From: Pseudomonadota bacterium
GTDB lineage: Bacteria; Pseudomonadota; Gammaproteobacteria; Burkholderiales; Burkholderiaceae_B
Assembly (NCBI GenBank): GCA_023386765.1
Contig: JAEWJD010000403.1
Span: forward strand, 1-16,773
Reading direction: 5' to 3'
DNA length: 16,773 nt
Position 1 is the stretch's first letter, and each line of letters starts with the position of its first letter. The notes below the pieces were generated by a model. It saw only the letters and a list, made by a program, of their open reading frames with translations, was not told where the DNA came from and ran no database searches. This document shows positions 7,312 to 14,040 of this stretch, in pieces. The position numbers and the translations under genes were made by a program.

Positions 7312-8630
7312 GAGGACGGGCCGGACTGCACGTCGTCCAGGCGGTACTGGGCACTGGCCGCATGGGCCTGCAGGCCTTCTCCCAGGGCCAGCTCGGCGGC
7401 GATGCGCCCCAGAGTCTGGGCGCCCTGGTGCGACACCTGGATCAGGCTGGAGCGCTTCTGGAAGTCATAGACGCCCAGCGGCGAAGAGAAGCGTGCCGTG
7501 CGCGAGGTGGGCAGCACGTGGTTGGGGCCGGCGCAATAATCACCCAGCGCTTCGGAACTGTAGCGGCCCATGAAGATGGCGCCGGCGTGGCGGATCTTGG
7601 CGCTCCAGCGTTCGGGCTGCTCGGTGGAGATCTCCAGGTGCTCGGGGGCGATCGTGTTGGCGATGGCACAGGCCTCGTCAAGATCGCGCACCAGGATCAG
7701 GGCGCCGCGGTTGGCCAGGCTCACGCGCAGGATGTCGGCGCGCGGCATGGTCGGCAGCAGGCGCTCGATGGCGGCCTGCACCTCGTCCAGGTAGGCGGCA
7801 TCCGGGCACAACAGGATGGATTGAGCCAGTTCGTCGTGCTCGGCCTGCGAGAACAGGTCCATGGCGATCCAGTCAGCCGGCGTCTTGCCGTCGCAGATGA
7901 CGAGGATCTCGCTGGGACCGGCGATCATGTCGATGCCCACCACGCCAAAGACGCGCCGCTTGGCGGCGGCCACATAGGCGTTGCCGGGGCCGACGATCTT
8001 GTCGACGGCCGGCACGGTGGCCGTGCCATAGGCCAGTGCGCCGACTGCCTGGGCCCCGCCAATGGCGAAGACGCGGTCCACGCCGCTGATGGCCGCAGCC
8101 GCCAGCACGATGGGATTGCGCTGGCCGTTGGGGGTGGGCGTGACCATGATGAGCTCGGGCACCCCGGCGACCTTGGCCGGGATCGCGTTCATCAGCACCG
8201 ATGATGGGTAGGCGGCCTTGCCACCCGGGACATACAGGCCGACCCGGTCCAGCGGCGTGACCTGCTGGCCCAGCATCGTGCCGTCGGGCTCGGTGTAGGT
8301 CCAGGTTTCGCTGCGCTGGTGGTGGTGGTAGGCGCGCACGCGCTCGGCGGCCGCCTCCAGGGCGGCGCGCTGCGCGGCCGGCAGCCCTTCCAGGGCCGCC
8401 TGCCATTCGGCGCGCGGCACTTCGAGCGCCGTGGCATCGGCTGCCTGCACATGATCGAAGCGGCGGGTGTATTCCAGCAGCGCGTCATCGCCCCGGGCGC
8501 GGACATCGGCCAGGATGTCGGCGGCGGCGCGGTCGATGGACTCGTCCTGGGAGGCTTCGAAAGCCAGCAGGCGGGACAAGGCGGAAGAGAAGCCCGCAGC
8601 GCGGGAATCGAGGCGATTGATCAGGGCCAT
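7308..8630 (-). CDS. hisD: Histidinol dehydrogenase HisD
   Basis: HisD catalyses the last two steps, oxidising histidinol through histidinal to histidine with NAD. The 440-residue zinc enzyme has the expected ligands: Gln262 and His265 (LFSQAEHDE), Asp364 (ALGDYCAGPNH) and His423 near the C-terminus. The catalytic pair Glu330-His331 is in IAPEHLEI. The signature VGPGNAYVAAAKR (about 213-225) and IAGPSEIL are intact. The ATG is 31 bp after the hisG stop, and no strong Shine-Dalgarno sequence is visible in that gap. Its stop overlaps hisC by 4 bp. Confidence 0.97.
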   Translation of the reverse strand: MALINRLDSRAAGFSSALSRLLAFEASQDESIDRAAADILADVRARGDDALLEYTRRFDHVQAADATALEVPRAEWQAALEGLPAAQRAALEAAAERVRAYHHHQRSETWTYTEPDGTMLGQQVTPLDRVGLYVPGGKAAYPSSVLMNAIPAKVAGVPELIMVTPTPNGQRNPIVLAAAAISGVDRVFAIGGAQAVGALAYGTATVPAVDKIVGPGNAYVAAAKRRVFGVVGIDMIAGPSEILVICDGKTPADWIAMDLFSQAEHDELAQSILLCPDAAYLDEVQAAIERLLPTMPRADILRVSLANRGALILVRDLDEACAIANTIAPEHLEISTEQPERWSAKIRHAGAIFMGRYSSEALGDYCAGPNHVLPTSRTARFSSPLGVYDFQKRSSLIQVSHQGAQTLGRIAAELALGEGLQAHAASAQYRLDDVQSGPSS

Positions 8631-8661
8631 GGCGTCTAGCAGCGTTGTCTTGGGGTAAGGC

Positions 8662-9333
8662 TCAATCCTGGCGGGCGGCGGCCCGCTGGAAGGTGTCCAG
8701 CAGCGGCTGCAGCCGTTCGCCGCGCGTCTTGAGCGAGGCCTGGTTGACGATCAGGCGCGAGGAAATCGGCATGATGGCCTCGACTTCGCGCAGACCGTTG
8801 GCGCGCAGCGTGCCACCGGTGGAAACCAGGTCGACGATGGCATCGGCCAGACCGACCAGGGGGGCCAGTTCCATCGAGCCGTAGAGCTTGATGATGTCGA
8901 CGTAGACGCCTTTGCTGGCGAAGTGCTCGCGGGCCGATTGCACGTATTTGGTGGCCACGCGCAGGCGTGCGCCCTGGTGCACGGCGGCTGCGTAATCGAA
9001 ATCTTCGCGCACTGCCACGCTCAGGCGGCACTTGGCGATCTCCAGGTCGATGGGCTGGTACAGCCGTCCCGGCTGGCCGGCGGCGTGCTCGATCAGTACG
9101 TCCTTGCCGGCGATGCCGAAGTCGGCCGCGCCGTATTGCACGTAGGTCGGTACGTCGGAGGCGCGCACGATGATCAGGCGAAGGCCGGGGTCGCTGGTCG
9201 GCAGGATCAGCTTGCGTGATTTCTCGGGGTTCTCGCCGACTTCGATGCCGGCCTCGGCAAGCAGGGGCAGCGTTTCTTCGAAGATCCTGCCCTTGGACAA
9301 GGCCAGGGTCAGGGGCGCGGGGGCGATGCTCAT
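8662..9333 (-). CDS. hisG: ATP phosphoribosyltransferase catalytic subunit, short form HisG
   Basis: HisG joins ATP and PRPP in the committed step of histidine synthesis. The protein is 223 residues: two periplasmic-binding-like lobes with the PRPP loop DAIVDLVSTGGTLRANGL (about 164-181) and the N-terminal ALSKGRIFEE. It stops before the roughly 80-residue C-terminal regulatory domain of long-form HisG. It is therefore the short form, which in known systems works with HisZ and gains histidine feedback control from it. No hisZ is in this window. The frame stays open to 9585, but the start at 9333 is supported by a Shine-Dalgarno AAGGA six bases upstream and by a 4-bp overlap with the murA stop. 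Confidence 0.96.
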   Translation of the reverse strand: MSIAPAPLTLALSKGRIFEETLPLLAEAGIEVGENPEKSRKLILPTSDPGLRLIIVRASDVPTYVQYGAADFGIAGKDVLIEHAAGQPGRLYQPIDLEIAKCRLSVAVREDFDYAAAVHQGARLRVATKYVQSAREHFASKGVYVDIIKLYGSMELAPLVGLADAIVDLVSTGGTLRANGLREVEAIMPISSRLIVNQASLKTRGERLQPLLDTFQRAAARQD

Positions 9334-10595
9334 TGCTCTTCCTTGCCGGTGACGCGTTCGATGCGCGCGCCGAGGCTGCGCAGTTTCACTTCCATGCGGT
9401 CGTAGCCGCGATCCAGGTGGTAGATGCGATCGACCAGCGTGACGCCTTCGGCGGCCAGGCCGGCAATCACCAGGCTGGCCGAGGCGCGCAGGTCGGTTGC
9501 CATCACCTTGGCGCCGGACAGGCGCGCCACGCCGCGTACCACGGCAGTATGGCCATCGATGTCGATCTCGGCGCCCAGGCGGCACAGTTCCTGCACGTGC
9601 ATGAAGCGGTTTTCAAAGATGTTCTCGACCACCACCGCCGTCCCTTCGGCCACGGTGTTCAGGGCCATCACCTGGGCCTGCATGTCGGTGGCGAAACCAG
9701 GGTATTCGTGGGTGCGGATGCTGACGGCCTTGGGGCGTTGATGCATGGCACCGCGGATCCAGTAGGGGCCGGTTTCCAGCGTCAGGCCCGCCTCGGCCAG
9801 CTTGTCCAGCGTGGCGCCCATGATCGAGGGGTCGGTATTGCGCAGCGTGATGTCGCCGCCAACGGCGCCCACCGCGCACAGGAAGGTGCCGGCCTCGATG
9901 CGGTCGGAGATCACCTTGTGTTCGGCGCCGTGCAGGCGGTCCACGCCATCGATGACGATGCGGTCGGTGCCGTGGCCCTGGATGCGAGCGCCCATCTTGA
10001 TGAGCAGCTCGGCCAGATCCACCACCTCGGGCTCGCGTGCGGCATTCTCGAGCACGGTCTGGCCTTCGGCCAGCACGGCCGCCATGAGCAGGTTCTCGGT
10101 GCCGGTGACCGTGACCATGTCGGTGCGCACGGAAGCGCCCTTCAGGCGCTTGGCGCGCGCCACCACGAAGCCGTGCTCCATGGTGATCTCGGCACCCAGC
10201 GCCTCCAGGCCCTTGATATGCTGATCCACCGGCCGCTGGCCGATGGTGCAGCCGCCGGGCAGGCTCACGCGGGCTTCGCCAAAGCGCGCCACCAGCGGAC
10301 CCAGCACCAGGATCGAGGCGCGCATGGTCTTGACCAGTTCGTAGGGGGCTTCGACACTGTCGACCTGATCGGCCTGCAGGGTGAAGCTGCTGCCCTCGCT
10401 CTGGCCCTTGACGCCCAGCTGGCCCAGCAGGCGCAACATGGTGCGGGTGTCATTGAGCTGCGGCACATTGCTCAGGTGCAGCGCATCGGCGGTCAGCAGG
10501 CTCGCGCACAGGATCGGCAGGGCCGAATTCTTGGCGCCGGAAATCTCGACTTCGCCGCGCAGTTGGGCGCCGCCGGTAATGCGGAGTTTATCCAT
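9330..10595 (-). CDS. murA: UDP-N-acetylglucosamine 1-carboxyvinyltransferase MurA
   Basis: MurA transfers enolpyruvate from PEP to UDP-GlcNAc, the first committed step of peptidoglycan synthesis, in the cytoplasm. The 421-residue protein has Lys22 in SGAKNSALP. The catalytic loop cysteine is Cys116 in SLPGGCTIGQRPVD, so it is a Cys-type enzyme, expected to be fosfomycin-sensitive at this residue. The ATG is preferred over an in-frame TTG one codon upstream: it overlaps the ibaG stop by one base (TGATG) and gives the usual MDKLRITGG start. The stop overlaps hisG by 4 bp. ibaG-murA downstream of mla genes matches the E. coli order. Confidence 0.97.
   Translation of the reverse strand: MDKLRITGGAQLRGEVEISGAKNSALPILCASLLTADALHLSNVPQLNDTRTMLRLLGQLGVKGQSEGSSFTLQADQVDSVEAPYELVKTMRASILVLGPLVARFGEARVSLPGGCTIGQRPVDQHIKGLEALGAEITMEHGFVVARAKRLKGASVRTDMVTVTGTENLLMAAVLAEGQTVLENAAREPEVVDLAELLIKMGARIQGHGTDRIVIDGVDRLHGAEHKVISDRIEAGTFLCAVGAVGGDITLRNTDPSIMGATLDKLAEAGLTLETGPYWIRGAMHQRPKAVSIRTHEYPGFATDMQAQVMALNTVAEGTAVVVENIFENRFMHVQELCRLGAEIDIDGHTAVVRGVARLSGAKVMATDLRASASLVIAGLAAEGVTLVDRIYHLDRGYDRMEVKLRSLGARIERVTGKEEQ
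9340..9344 (-). promoter_or_regulatory. Ribosome binding site deciding the hisG start
   Basis: AAGGA reads on the minus strand six bases before the hisG ATG at 9333, inside the last codons of murA. The hisG frame is open for about 250 more bases upstream, so this site and the ATGA overlap are what fix the start. Confidence 0.7.
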
Positions 10596-10840
10596 CAACG
10601 ATCTGCCTGGGAGTATTCGGCGGGGGTAAGGGTGCGCATCGAAAGCGCATGGATCTCGGCCTTCATGCGGTCGCCCAGGGCGCCGTACACCAGTTGATGA
10701 CGCGCGATCAGGCGCTTGCCTTCAAAGGCCGGGCTGACGATCACGGCTTCGAAGTGCGAGCCGTCGCCTTGAACGTCGATATGGTCACAGGGCAGTCCGT
10801 CCAGGATGTATTGGCGGACCTGCTCGGGGGTGGGTAGCAT
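10595..10840 (-). CDS. ibaG: BolA-family protein, IbaG/YrbA type
   Basis: The 81-residue protein is a BolA-fold protein. It has the class hallmarks FEGKRLIARHQLVYGAL (about 39-55) and the C-terminal EIHALSMRTLTP with the invariant His64. BolA-like proteins bind monothiol glutaredoxins and iron-sulphur clusters. The position directly before murA and after mla/ABC genes matches E. coli ibaG (yrbA) rather than bolA itself. Its ATG is 5 bp after the permease stop, and its stop shares a base with the murA ATG. Function in cluster trafficking or acid and envelope stress is inferred from the family. Confidence 0.92.
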   Translation of the reverse strand: MLPTPEQVRQYILDGLPCDHIDVQGDGSHFEAVIVSPAFEGKRLIARHQLVYGALGDRMKAEIHALSMRTLTPAEYSQADR

Positions 10841-10845
10841 GAAAA

Positions 10846-11649
10846 TCAGTTCCTGAGCTTATAGCCGCGCGCCAGCAGGCGTAGCGCAAAGAGGGAAAGT
10901 ACAACGAATACGCCCGCCACGACAGCCAGGCTGTGCCAGGGCGAGACGTCCGAGACCCCGAAGAAGCCATGACGGAAGCCGTCGATGGTGTAGAAAATGG
11001 GGTTCCAGTGCGAGACTGCCTGCCAGAACGGCGGCAGCGTATGAATGGAGTAGAACACGCCCGACAAGAAGGTGGCCGGCATCACCAGGAAATTCTGGAA
11101 TGCCGCCAGCTGGTCGAATTTCTCCGAGCACAGCCCTGCCACCACGCCCAGCACGGCCATGATGCCGCAGGCCAGGACGGCGAAGCCCAGGACCCACAGC
11201 GGGTGCGTGGGTACCAGCGGCACGAAGAACAACGCCACCAGCCAGACGCACAAGCCGACCGCCAGGCCCCGGGCGACGGCTGCGATCACGTAGGCGGCGA
11301 AGAATTCGCGATGCGACAGCGGGGGCAGCAGCACGAACACCAGGTTGCCCGTGATGCGGCTCTGGATGAGCGAGGACGACGGGTTGGCGAAGGCGTTCTG
11401 CAGCATGCTCATCATCATGAGCCCCGGGATCAGGAAGGCCGTGTACGGCACCGAGCCGTAGACCATCAGCCGCCCTTCGAGCACATGGGCGAACACCAGC
11501 AGATACAGCAAGGCGGTGATGACCGGCGCGGCGATGGTCTGGAAGGCGACCTTCCAGAAGCGCAGCAGCTCTTTGCGCAGCAGGGTCGGGAAACCCGAAC
11601 CGCCATCCAGGCGGGGCTGCACCATGGGAGGGGTGGGAACGGCGCTCAT
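10846..11649 (-). CDS. ABC-2 type transporter permease (YadH-like)
   Basis: The 267-residue integral membrane protein has about six hydrophobic segments, beginning FQTIAAPVITALLYLLVFAHV. It contains the ABC-2 exporter motif NPIFYTIDGFRHGFFG near the C-terminus. It resembles the YadH/DrrB-type permeases that pair with YadG/DrrA-type ATPases. The start at 11649 is supported by Shine-Dalgarno AGGAGA seven bases upstream and by a 4-bp overlap with the ATPase stop; the longer open frame upstream is ATPase shadow. The substrate is unknown. Proximity to mla, ibaG and murA suggests an envelope role, but this is only contextual. Confidence 0.9.
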   Translation of the reverse strand: MSAVPTPPMVQPRLDGGSGFPTLLRKELLRFWKVAFQTIAAPVITALLYLLVFAHVLEGRLMVYGSVPYTAFLIPGLMMMSMLQNAFANPSSSLIQSRITGNLVFVLLPPLSHREFFAAYVIAAVARGLAVGLCVWLVALFFVPLVPTHPLWVLGFAVLACGIMAVLGVVAGLCSEKFDQLAAFQNFLVMPATFLSGVFYSIHTLPPFWQAVSHWNPIFYTIDGFRHGFFGVSDVSPWHSLAVVAGVFVVLSLFALRLLARGYKLRN

Positions 11650-12422
11650 GCCAGCGTCTCCTGTTGCATGATGCGCACGAAGGCATCTTCCAGATCGGCG
11701 CCGCCCACCCGCGCCAGCAGCGCCTGGGTGGTGTCCAATGCGACGATGCGGCCAGCCTTGAGCATGGCGATGCGCCCGCACAGCGCCTCGGCCTCTTCGA
11801 GATAGTGGGTGGTCAGCATGATGGTGTGTCCGGCGCGGTTCAGGCGCGAGATGAATTCCCAGAGCGTGCGGCGCAGATCCACGTCCACGCCGGCGGTCGG
11901 CTCGTCCAGCACGATCACGGGCGGACGATGGACCAGGGCCTGGGCGACCAGCACACGCCGCTTCATGCCGCCGGACAATGCGCGCATGTTGGCGTTGGCC
12001 TTGTCGGCCAGGCCAAGGTTGAAGAGGATCTCGTCGATCCAGTCGTCGTTGTTGCGCAGGCCGAAGTAGCCCGATTGCAGGCGCAAGGTCTCGCGCACCG
12101 TGAAGAACGGATCGTAGACCAGCTCCTGGGGCACGACGCCCAGCGCGCGGCGGGCTTCCTTGTACTGGCTCACGACATCGTAGCCACAGACGCTGGCGCG
12201 CCCCTGGCTGGCGTGGGCCAGCCCGGCCAGGATCGAGATCAGTGTGGTCTTGCCCGCCCCATTGGGGCCGAGCAGGCCGAAGAACTCGCCATGTTCAATC
12301 TGCAGGCTGACATCATTCAGGGCCTGGAAGCCTGGTTCGGCGGCGGCACCAAACAGGCTTTTCCATCCCTGCCTGCGTGGCGGATAGATTTTGGAGATGT
12401 GTTCGAGGCTGACGGCTGGCAT
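11646..12422 (-). CDS. ABC transporter ATP-binding protein (YadG/DrrA-like)
   Basis: The 258-residue ATPase has Walker A GPNGAGKT (52-59), the Q-loop near VVPQE (97-101) and the signature LSGGMKRR (149-156). Walker B is VLDEP (Asp173, Glu174) and the switch His206 is in MLTTHYLEE. LSGGMKRR and HYLEEAE are typical of DrrA-type exporters. The start is placed at 12422 (MPAVSLEHISKIYPP) because residues upstream in the longer open frame (from 12512) lack ABC character and run through the intergenic hairpins. No clear Shine-Dalgarno is seen. It pairs with the downstream permease (4-bp overlap). The transported substrate is unknown. Confidence 0.91.
   Translation of the reverse strand: MPAVSLEHISKIYPPRRQGWKSLFGAAAEPGFQALNDVSLQIEHGEFFGLLGPNGAGKTTLISILAGLAHASQGRASVCGYDVVSQYKEARRALGVVPQELVYDPFFTVRETLRLQSGYFGLRNNDDWIDEILFNLGLADKANANMRALSGGMKRRVLVAQALVHRPPVIVLDEPTAGVDVDLRRTLWEFISRLNRAGHTIMLTTHYLEEAEALCGRIAMLKAGRIVALDTTQALLARVGGADLEDAFVRIMQQETLA
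11657..11662 (-). promoter_or_regulatory. Ribosome binding site deciding the ABC permease start
   Basis: AGGAGA lies on the minus strand seven bases before the ATG at 11649, within the end of the ATPase gene. It selects this ATG over start codons further upstream in the same open frame. Confidence 0.7.
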
Positions 12423-12438
12423 AGACACGACGCAAATC

Positions 12439-12463
12439 CCGGGCCGACCTTGGCCGGGCCCGG
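12439..12463. other. GC-rich inverted repeat just upstream of the ABC ATPase start
   Basis: CCGGGCC at 12439-12445 can pair with GGCCCGG at 12457-12463, with a further GGCC/GGCC option inside the loop. It lies 16 bases before the ATPase ATG on the minus strand. It would sit in the leader of any transcript that reads in from mlaC or starts at the TATAAT motif at 12480-12485. It may dampen translation or act as part of a terminator; no T run follows. Confidence 0.4.
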
Positions 12464-12472
12464 AAGGAAAGA

Positions 12473-12494
12473 GGCCCCCATTATAGAGGGGGCC
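12473..12494. terminator. Hairpin in the mlaC-ABC ATPase gap, possible terminator at the end of the mla genes
   Basis: GGCCCCC (12473-12479) and GGGGGCC (12488-12494) form a perfect 7-bp stem around an 8-base AT-rich loop, 48 bases past the mlaC stop. On the minus strand the following bases are TCTTTCC, only a weak pyrimidine tract. Termination is plausible but probably leaky. The loop holds a TATAAT sequence on the minus strand. Confidence 0.5.
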
Positions 12495-12508
12495 GTCTGG
12501 CGTTCGAT
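12480..12508 (-). promoter_or_regulatory. Possible promoter for the ABC-ibaG-murA-his genes
   Basis: A perfect TATAAT lies on the minus strand at 12485-12480, inside the hairpin loop. The hexamer 17 bases upstream is ATCGAA (12508-12503), a poor -35; TTGGAT lies 20 bases upstream. The spot, at the largest gap between mlaF and tatC, suits a start for the second half of the cluster. Support is the -10 alone. Confidence 0.35.
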
Positions 12509-12541
12509 CCAATGCCCGTCAAGCCCGGGCTGGCCGCAGGG

Positions 12542-13168
12542 TTACTGGTTGCGACGGTTGAGGGCGTCGATGAGCCCGTCGATGCCGCTTTGGTTGATCT
12601 GCTGCGCGAACTGGTTGCGATAGTTTTCGATCAGCCAGATGCCTTCGACGTTCAGATCGTAGATGCGCCAGCCTTGCGGCGTCTTCTCCAGGCGGTAGTC
12701 CACCTGCACCGGCTGCGTGTTGGTCTGGCTGATGAGCGAGCGCACCACCAGATCGTCGGCATCGGGCTTGCCACGCATCGGCAGCAGCTTGATGCTGGTG
12801 CCGCTGTCGACCTTGACCAGCGCGCCGCTGTAGGTGCGCACCAGCGTGCCGCGGAAGGCTTCGGCCAGGCGGGTCTTCTGCTCGGGCGTGGCCTGACGCC
12901 AATAGCGGCCGGCGGCCAGGCGCGTGGTCTTCTGGAAGTCCACGTAGGGCAGGATGTACTCATCCACAACATGGTTGATGCGGGTCAGGTCACCGGACTT
13001 CACGCCGCGGTCGGCCTTCAGGTGGTCGATGGCCTGGTTGGCAGCCTCAAGCACGAACTGGTCGGGCGGGCCCATGGGGTTGGGCGCCTGGGCTGCTGCG
13101 ACGCCGCCGAGCGCCAGGGAGCAGGCGAGCAGCGCGTGGCGGGCGTAGGCAATGAACGAAAAACGCAT
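12542..13168 (-). CDS. mlaC: Periplasmic phospholipid-binding protein MlaC (Ttg2D-like)
   Basis: MlaC shuttles phospholipids across the periplasm from the MlaA complex in the outer membrane to MlaFED in the inner membrane. The 208-residue protein starts with a signal peptide (RHALLACSLALGGVAAAQA, cut probably near residue 28). The mature Tol_Tol_Ttg2 domain follows: YILPYVDFQKTTRLAAGRYWRQ (about 71-92), EAFRGTLVRTYSGAL and YDLNVEGIWLIENYRNQF near the end. Shine-Dalgarno AAGGAG at 13174-13179 supports the ATG. It lies 23 bp after mlaA. In related operons a STAS gene, mlaB, follows here; none is found. Confidence 0.94.
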   Translation of the reverse strand: MRFSFIAYARHALLACSLALGGVAAAQAPNPMGPPDQFVLEAANQAIDHLKADRGVKSGDLTRINHVVDEYILPYVDFQKTTRLAAGRYWRQATPEQKTRLAEAFRGTLVRTYSGALVKVDSGTSIKLLPMRGKPDADDLVVRSLISQTNTQPVQVDYRLEKTPQGWRIYDLNVEGIWLIENYRNQFAQQINQSGIDGLIDALNRRNQ

Positions 13169-13191
13169 GAAAACTCCTTCCTCGATCCGGC

Positions 13192-13980
13192 TCAGGGTTT
13201 GGCCGGGGCAGCGGGCGCGGCCGAGCTGGTCTCGGGCGCGTCATCTTCTTCTTCGTAGTTGGGCAGCGGCGCGTCATCGGCGGCCAGGTTGCCGCGCACC
13301 ATGGCGGCCCGGCGCTGCAGATAGGCGTCGCGGATGAAGCTGTAGGGGTCCAGGGCCACGCGGTCCACGGTGTTGGTGGCGTCGAGCAGATTGGCGCGTG
13401 CGTCGACGATCTCCAGGCCCCACAGCGAGTTGCGCAGCGGCACGTTCTCGATGCGGCCCACGGTGGCCATCTGGTTGCCCTTGAAGTCGCCGATCAGGCC
13501 GACGCCGTCGCGCACGCTGCTGGCGCCCCAGAACGGCAGCACCAGGTAGGGGCCCTGGCTGAAGCCCCAGACGCCCAGGGTGGTGCCGAAGTCGTTGGGG
13601 ATCTTGCGCGCGCCATTCATGGAAGCGACGTCGATACAGCCGCCCAGCCCCATGGTGGTGTTGAACAGGAAGCGGCCCAGGGTATTGATGAAATCATGGC
13701 CGCGGCCCTGCAACATGCTGTTGGTGCCGGCCCAGATGTCGCCGACGTTGCTGAACATGTTGTGGATGCAAGTGCGCACGGGCGACGGCACCACGTAGGT
13801 GTAGCCCTGGGCGATCGGCTTGAACAGTGCGCGGTCGACCGTGTCGTTGAACTTGTAAACGCCGCGGTTGAATCCCTCCCACGGGTCACGCGGATCCGGG
13901 TTCTGGGACGCCGCGCAGCCGGCCAGAATGGCGCCGGTGGCAGCCAGGGTGGTCAGGCGGGTGATGGCTTGCATCTTCAT
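13192..13980 (-). CDS. mlaA: Outer-membrane lipoprotein MlaA (VacJ)
   Basis: MlaA sits in the outer membrane with porins and removes mislocalised phospholipid from the outer leaflet, handing it to MlaC. The protein is 262 residues from the ATG at 13980. It has a lipoprotein signal with lipobox LAGC (Cys22), followed by Ala at +2, consistent with outer-membrane sorting. The VacJ core shows DPWEGFNRGVYKFND (about 31-45) and the GGCIDVAS and FGTTLGVWGFSQGPYLVLP motifs. The tail is acidic then Ala/Pro-rich (YEEEDDAPE, ending PAAPAKP). A GTG four codons upstream is possible, but AAGGTG nine bases before the ATG favours 13980. Unlike E. coli, the gene lies inside the mla operon. Confidence 0.94.
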   Translation of the reverse strand: MKMQAITRLTTLAATGAILAGCAASQNPDPRDPWEGFNRGVYKFNDTVDRALFKPIAQGYTYVVPSPVRTCIHNMFSNVGDIWAGTNSMLQGRGHDFINTLGRFLFNTTMGLGGCIDVASMNGARKIPNDFGTTLGVWGFSQGPYLVLPFWGASSVRDGVGLIGDFKGNQMATVGRIENVPLRNSLWGLEIVDARANLLDATNTVDRVALDPYSFIRDAYLQRRAAMVRGNLAADDAPLPNYEEEDDAPETSSAAPAAPAKP

Positions 13981-14040
13981 GGTGTCAGGCACCTTTGGCG
14001 AGGTGTTCGAATAAGGGGGTATCTGGAGCGGGCGGCGGGA

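Noticed and set aside
6127..7470. 447-codon open frame on the plus strand across hisB, hisC and hisD
   Set aside because: Antisense to hisC over most of its length, with the same Gly/His/Gln/Arg-rich composition as other shadow frames and no motif.
9216..10697. 493-codon open frame on the plus strand across murA
   Set aside because: Antisense to murA and the start of hisG. Length comes from high GC and codon bias, and no domain is visible.
12423..12512. Thirty-codon extension upstream of the ABC ATPase
   Set aside because: It reads through both intergenic hairpins, has no ABC-like residues, and the protein family starts at about the ATG at 12422.
11664..12623. 319-codon open frame on the plus strand opposite the ABC ATPase
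   Set aside because: Mirror frame of a clear ABC ATPase with no motif of its own.
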